Part shown: positions 60,823-64,000 of the stretch, one piece after another
How the letters are laid out: every line of letters starts with the position of its first letter
Numbering within the stretch: the stretch's first letter is position 1
Assembly (NCBI RefSeq): GCF_025753795.1
Contig: NZ_JAOWPS010000005.1
Location: 496,001-560,000 of the forward strand
DNA from: Mesorhizobium sp. YC-39
Lineage (GTDB): Bacteria > Pseudomonadota > Alphaproteobacteria > Rhizobiales > Rhizobiaceae
Length of the DNA stretch: 64,000 nt
Direction of reading: 5' to 3'
Notes under the pieces: model-generated
Database searches by the model: none
What the model saw: the letters and a program-made list of their open reading frames with translations, nothing else
Told to the model about the DNA's origin: nothing
Program-made: the position numbers and the translations under genes

Positions 60823-63800
60823 TTGCCCGGCTCATCGCGTGGTCTGCACGCAATCTCGTCCTGATCTTCGTCGGTACAGCCTTCGCGGTGGCCGCCGGAG
60901 CCTACGCGCTGAAGACCCTTCCGCTCGACGCGATTCCAGACCTCTCGGACGTCCAGGTCATCGTCTACACCGAGTATCCCGGCCAGGCGCCGCAGGTCGT
61001 CGAGGATCAGGTCACCTATCCACTGACGACGGCAATGCTGACCGTGCCGAAATCCAAGGTGGTACGCGGTTTCTCCTTCTTTGGTGTGTCCTTCGTCTAC
61101 GTCATCTTCGAGGACGGCACGGATCCCTATTGGGCGCGGTCGCGCGTGCTCGAATATCTCAACGCCGCCGCGCAGCGCCTGCCGGCTGGTGTCACGCCAG
61201 GCCTCGGCCCCGATGCAACTGGCGTCGGTTGGGTCTACCAGTACGCCGTCGTCGCCAAGGACATGACGCTGGCCGAGCTGCGGTCGCTGCAGGACTGGGT
61301 GGTGCGATACGCCGCCTCCAAGGCTGAGGGCGTCGCCGAGGTCGCGAGCGTCGGCGGCTTCGTCAAGCAGTACAACATCGTCGTCGATCCGTTGCGGCTG
61401 CGCGCCCAGGGCGTCTCGCTGTCTATGGTCCGCGACGCCGTGCGCGCCAGCAATCGGGATGTCGGCGGACGCACGCTGGAGCTTTCCGAATTCGAGTTCA
61501 TGGTGCGCGGCCGTGGCTACATCAAGTCGACTGCCGATATCGAAGACATAGTCTTGAAGACGGAACAGGGCGTGCCTCTGCGCCTCAAGGACGTCGCCAG
61601 GGTCGAGATCGGTCCCGACGAACGGCGCGGCATCACAGAGCTCAATGGCGAAGGCGAGGTCGCGAGCGGCATCGTCCTGCAGAGGTTCGGGGCCAATGCC
61701 CTGACTGTGATCGAGAACGTCAAGCAACGCTTGACCGACATCGCCGGGAGCCTGCCCAAGGGTGCCGAGATCGTGCCGGTCTATGACCGCTCGCAGCTTA
61801 TCGAAGCGGCGATCGAGACGCTGAAGCGTACACTCGCCGAGGAGAGCATCATCGTCGCCCTGGTTTGCGTGGTGTTCCTCCTTCACCTGCGCAGCGCGCT
61901 CGTCGCCATCCTGATGCTGCCTGTCGGCATCCTGATGGCGTTCGGCGCCATGAAGGCGATCGGGCTCGGCTCCAACATCATGAGCCTCGGTGGCATCGCC
62001 ATCGCCGTGGGCGCCATGATTGATGCTGCTATCGTCATGATTGAGAATGCGCACAAGCATCTGGAGCGGGCTCCGTCCGGCAAGCCGCGCGTACAAATCC
62101 TGATCGATGCAGCGAGCGAGGTCGGCCCGGCGCTGTTCTTCAGCCTCCTCGTCATAACGGTATCGTTCCTGCCGATCTTTACGCTCGAGTCGCAGGAAGG
62201 CCGGATGTTCGGTCCTCTTGCCTTCACCAAGACCTTCGCCATGGCGGCTGCGGCAATCCTGTCGGTGACGCTGGTGCCGGCTTTGATGGTGGTCTTCGTG
62301 CGGGGCCGGATCATCCCCGAGCACAAGAACCCGATCAACCGCTTCCTGATCTGGATCTACCGTCCCGTCATTCGCGGCGTCCTGAAGGCGAAGACGCTCA
62401 CCATCGCGCTTGCGCTTACCGTGCTTGGCGTCTCCGTCTGGCCGGTGAGCCAGATCGGCTCGGAATTCATGCCGACCCTGAACGAAGGCACGCTGATGTA
62501 CATGCCGACGACCCTGCCGGGGGTCTCCGTCACCAAGGCGGCTGAGCTCCTGCAAATGCAGGACCGCATCATCAAGTCCTTTCCGGAGGTGGATTCTGTC
62601 TATGGCAAAGCGGGGAGGGCGATGACCGCGACCGACCCGGCCCCTACAGAGATGTTCGAAACCATCATCAATTTGAAACCAAAGGATCAATGGCGCACTG
62701 GTGTCACCATCGACAGCCTGAAGACCGAGATGGACAAGGCCCTGCAGTTTCCCGGCGTCTCCAACGCCTGGACCATGCCGATCCGCGCCCGCATCGATAT
62801 GCTTTCGACCGGCATCCGGACGCCTGTCGGCGTAAAGGTGTTCGGCACCGACCTTGCGGAGATGGAGAAGGTCGCGCGCCAAATCGAAAAGGTCCTCAAA
62901 ACGGTTCCGGGCACATCGAGTGCCTATGCCGAGCGGGTTATCGGCGGCTACTATCTCGACATTGTCCCGGATCGCGAGGCGCTTGGCCGCTACGGCCTTG
63001 GCGTCGGCGACGTCCATGACGTCATCGCCACAGCGCTGGGTGGCGAGACCGTGACGACAACTGTCGAGGGACGTGAGCGTTACGGGGTTAATATCCGATA
63101 CCCCCGTGATCTGCGCTCAAATCCTCAATCGATCGCTACCGACGTCGAAGTGCCGCTGCCCAGTGGTGGTGCCATTCCGCTCGGCGAGGTGGCGAAGGTC
63201 CAGCTGACGCGCGGTGCGACCTCGATCCGCACCGAGAATGGCCAGCTCGCGACCTACATCTTCGTTGACATCAACGGCCGGGATCTCGGCGGCTATGTCG
63301 CCGACGCTCAGAAGGCAGTCGCGGCGGCGGTGAAGCTGCCGCCTGGCTATTCGGTCGCCTGGAGCGGGCAGTTCGAATATCTGGAGCGAGCCGCGGCGCG
63401 GATGAAGATCGTCGTGCCTGTCACCCTGCTCATCATCTTCCTGCTGCTCTATCTCAACTTTAGGGCACTCACCGAGACGTTGATTGTCATGCTGTCCCTG
63501 CCCTTTGCCCTTGTCGGCGGGGTCTGGCTGATGTGGTGGCTCGGCTTCAACATGTCGGTGGCTGTCGCGGTCGGCTTCATCGCGCTCGCCGGCGTCGCCG
63601 CGGAGACCGGGGTCGTCATGCTGATCTATCTGGAGCAGGCCATGGCCGAAGTGAAGGCAGAGCGGGCCGCACGCAATCAGCCGTTCAACCGGGCAGATCT
63701 CCATGAGGCGATCATGCTTGGCGCGGTGGAACGCGTCCGCCCGAAGATGATGACTGTCGTTGCCATCATGGCCGGTCTGATCCCGATCCTCTGGAGCACT

Positions 63801-63998
63801 GGCGCCGGCTCGGAAGTGATGCAGCGGATCGCCGTACCGATGATCGGTGGTATGATCTCGTCTACCCTCCTGACCCTGGTGGTGATCCCCGCGATCTACG
63901 GGTTGGTCAAGGGATGGCGGTTGCCAAAGGGCATCGCATCGACGACCGACGAGGTTGCGCTCGCGGAACCTGAGAGGTTTGGCCTCGCTGCCGAATGA
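60819..63998 (+). CDS. cusA: CusA-type heavy metal RND efflux pump
   Basis: A 1059-residue inner-membrane transporter of the HME-RND family. N-terminal TM1 is followed by LPLDAIPDLSDVQVI, the HME signature. TM4 holds GAMIDAAIVMIENAH with the proton-relay Asp. Periplasmic Met-containing segments such as GTLMYMPTT and KAGRAMTATDPAPTEMFE fit Cu(I)/Ag(I) specificity. The stop at 63996-63998 is complete; ATGA at 63995 may start a further gene outside the window. Confidence 0.95.
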   Translation: MIARLIAWSARNLVLIFVGTAFAVAAGAYALKTLPLDAIPDLSDVQVIVYTEYPGQAPQVVEDQVTYPLTTAMLTVPKSKVVRGFSFFGVSFVYVIFEDGTDPYWARSRVLEYLNAAAQRLPAGVTPGLGPDATGVGWVYQYAVVAKDMTLAELRSLQDWVVRYAASKAEGVAEVASVGGFVKQYNIVVDPLRLRAQGVSLSMVRDAVRASNRDVGGRTLELSEFEFMVRGRGYIKSTADIEDIVLKTEQGVPLRLKDVARVEIGPDERRGITELNGEGEVASGIVLQRFGANALTVIENVKQRLTDIAGSLPKGAEIVPVYDRSQLIEAAIETLKRTLAEESIIVALVCVVFLLHLRSALVAILMLPVGILMAFGAMKAIGLGSNIMSLGGIAIAVGAMIDAAIVMIENAHKHLERAPSGKPRVQILIDAASEVGPALFFSLLVITVSFLPIFTLESQEGRMFGPLAFTKTFAMAAAAILSVTLVPALMVVFVRGRIIPEHKNPINRFLIWIYRPVIRGVLKAKTLTIALALTVLGVSVWPVSQIGSEFMPTLNEGTLMYMPTTLPGVSVTKAAELLQMQDRIIKSFPEVDSVYGKAGRAMTATDPAPTEMFETIINLKPKDQWRTGVTIDSLKTEMDKALQFPGVSNAWTMPIRARIDMLSTGIRTPVGVKVFGTDLAEMEKVARQIEKVLKTVPGTSSAYAERVIGGYYLDIVPDREALGRYGLGVGDVHDVIATALGGETVTTTVEGRERYGVNIRYPRDLRSNPQSIATDVEVPLPSGGAIPLGEVAKVQLTRGATSIRTENGQLATYIFVDINGRDLGGYVADAQKAVAAAVKLPPGYSVAWSGQFEYLERAAARMKIVVPVTLLIIFLLLYLNFRALTETLIVMLSLPFALVGGVWLMWWLGFNMSVAVAVGFIALAGVAAETGVVMLIYLEQAMAEVKAERAARNQPFNRADLHEAIMLGAVERVRPKMMTVVAIMAGLIPILWSTGAGSEVMQRIAVPMIGGMISSTLLTLVVIPAIYGLVKGWRLPKGIASTTDEVALAEPERFGLAAE

Positions 63999-64000
63999 TG

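Noticed and set aside
60681..63017. A 778-codon minus-strand frame opposite cusB-cusA
   Set aside because: Mirror of cusA codon use, with His/Asp/Arg-rich meaningless composition.

Overview
The window looks like chromosomal DNA of an alphaproteobacterium of the order Hyphomicrobiales (Rhizobiales), most likely Mesorhizobium or a close relative. The reasons are high G+C coding sequence, the rhizobial order pyrH-frr-uppS-cdsA-rseP-bamA-lpxD-fabZ-lpxA-lpxI-lpxB-gltA-gltX-comEC-lexA-moeA-moaC-trpC-trpD-ppiD-tpiA-secG-pyrG, a phasin, an EipB-like protein, an alphaproteobacterial GTTC-N7-GTTC SOS box, and intergenic palindromes of rhizobial type. The genus call is inference from gene order and protein character; no search was run.

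Layout. 1-5000: a D,D-carboxypeptidase running off the left edge, a phasin with a strong promoter, then clpS-clpA. 5000-12500: accessory housekeeping genes (CPT-like kinase, PAP2 phosphatase, HIT, FemAB-like GNAT, glycerophosphodiesterase, RidA, EipB-like, PlsC-like acyltransferase, DUF4031). 12500-14500: rpsB-tsf behind a foldable leader. 14500-17230: a LysR regulator divergent from an NTF2-like/aldo-keto reductase pair. 17360-28813: pyrH-frr and the envelope block, covering undecaprenyl-PP and CDP-diacylglycerol synthesis, the RseP protease, BamA, and the lipid A genes lpxD-fabZ-lpxA-lpxI-lpxB. 28859-31797: gltA and gltX on the minus strand. 35122-48599: comEC, lexA, moeA-moaC-trpC-trpD-ppiD, tpiA, secG, an L,D-transpeptidase and pyrG. 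48600-50861: a MITE-like element, DUF1697 and an NCS1 permease.

The conserved gltX/comEC junction is interrupted at about 31.97-35.03 kb by a two-gene islet of visibly lower G+C. A minus-strand HNH-like protein of the SHIIP/SLLWRA type with a degraded zinc site diverges from an OLD-type AAA ATPase fused to a TOPRIM-like domain. The islet lies between two copies of a roughly 158-bp direct repeat that carries the comEC start. It has no integrase or transposase. It is the best candidate here for an undescribed, probably anti-phage, system.

From 51148 to the right edge is a copper/silver resistance cluster. Its first part encodes a small His/Cys-rich exported protein, a lipoprotein, an outer-membrane efflux protein, a multicopper oxidase, a cupredoxin and a CusF-like chaperone. 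A membrane-bound class III nucleotide cyclase and an intergenic repeat follow. The second part encodes a second small Cys-rich exported protein, a YtkA/FixH-like protein, CusB with two heavy-metal-binding motifs, and CusA. Together they would oxidise, bind and expel Cu(I) from the periplasm. No metal-responsive regulator is visible in the window.

No rRNA, tRNA, CRISPR array or complete insertion sequence was seen.
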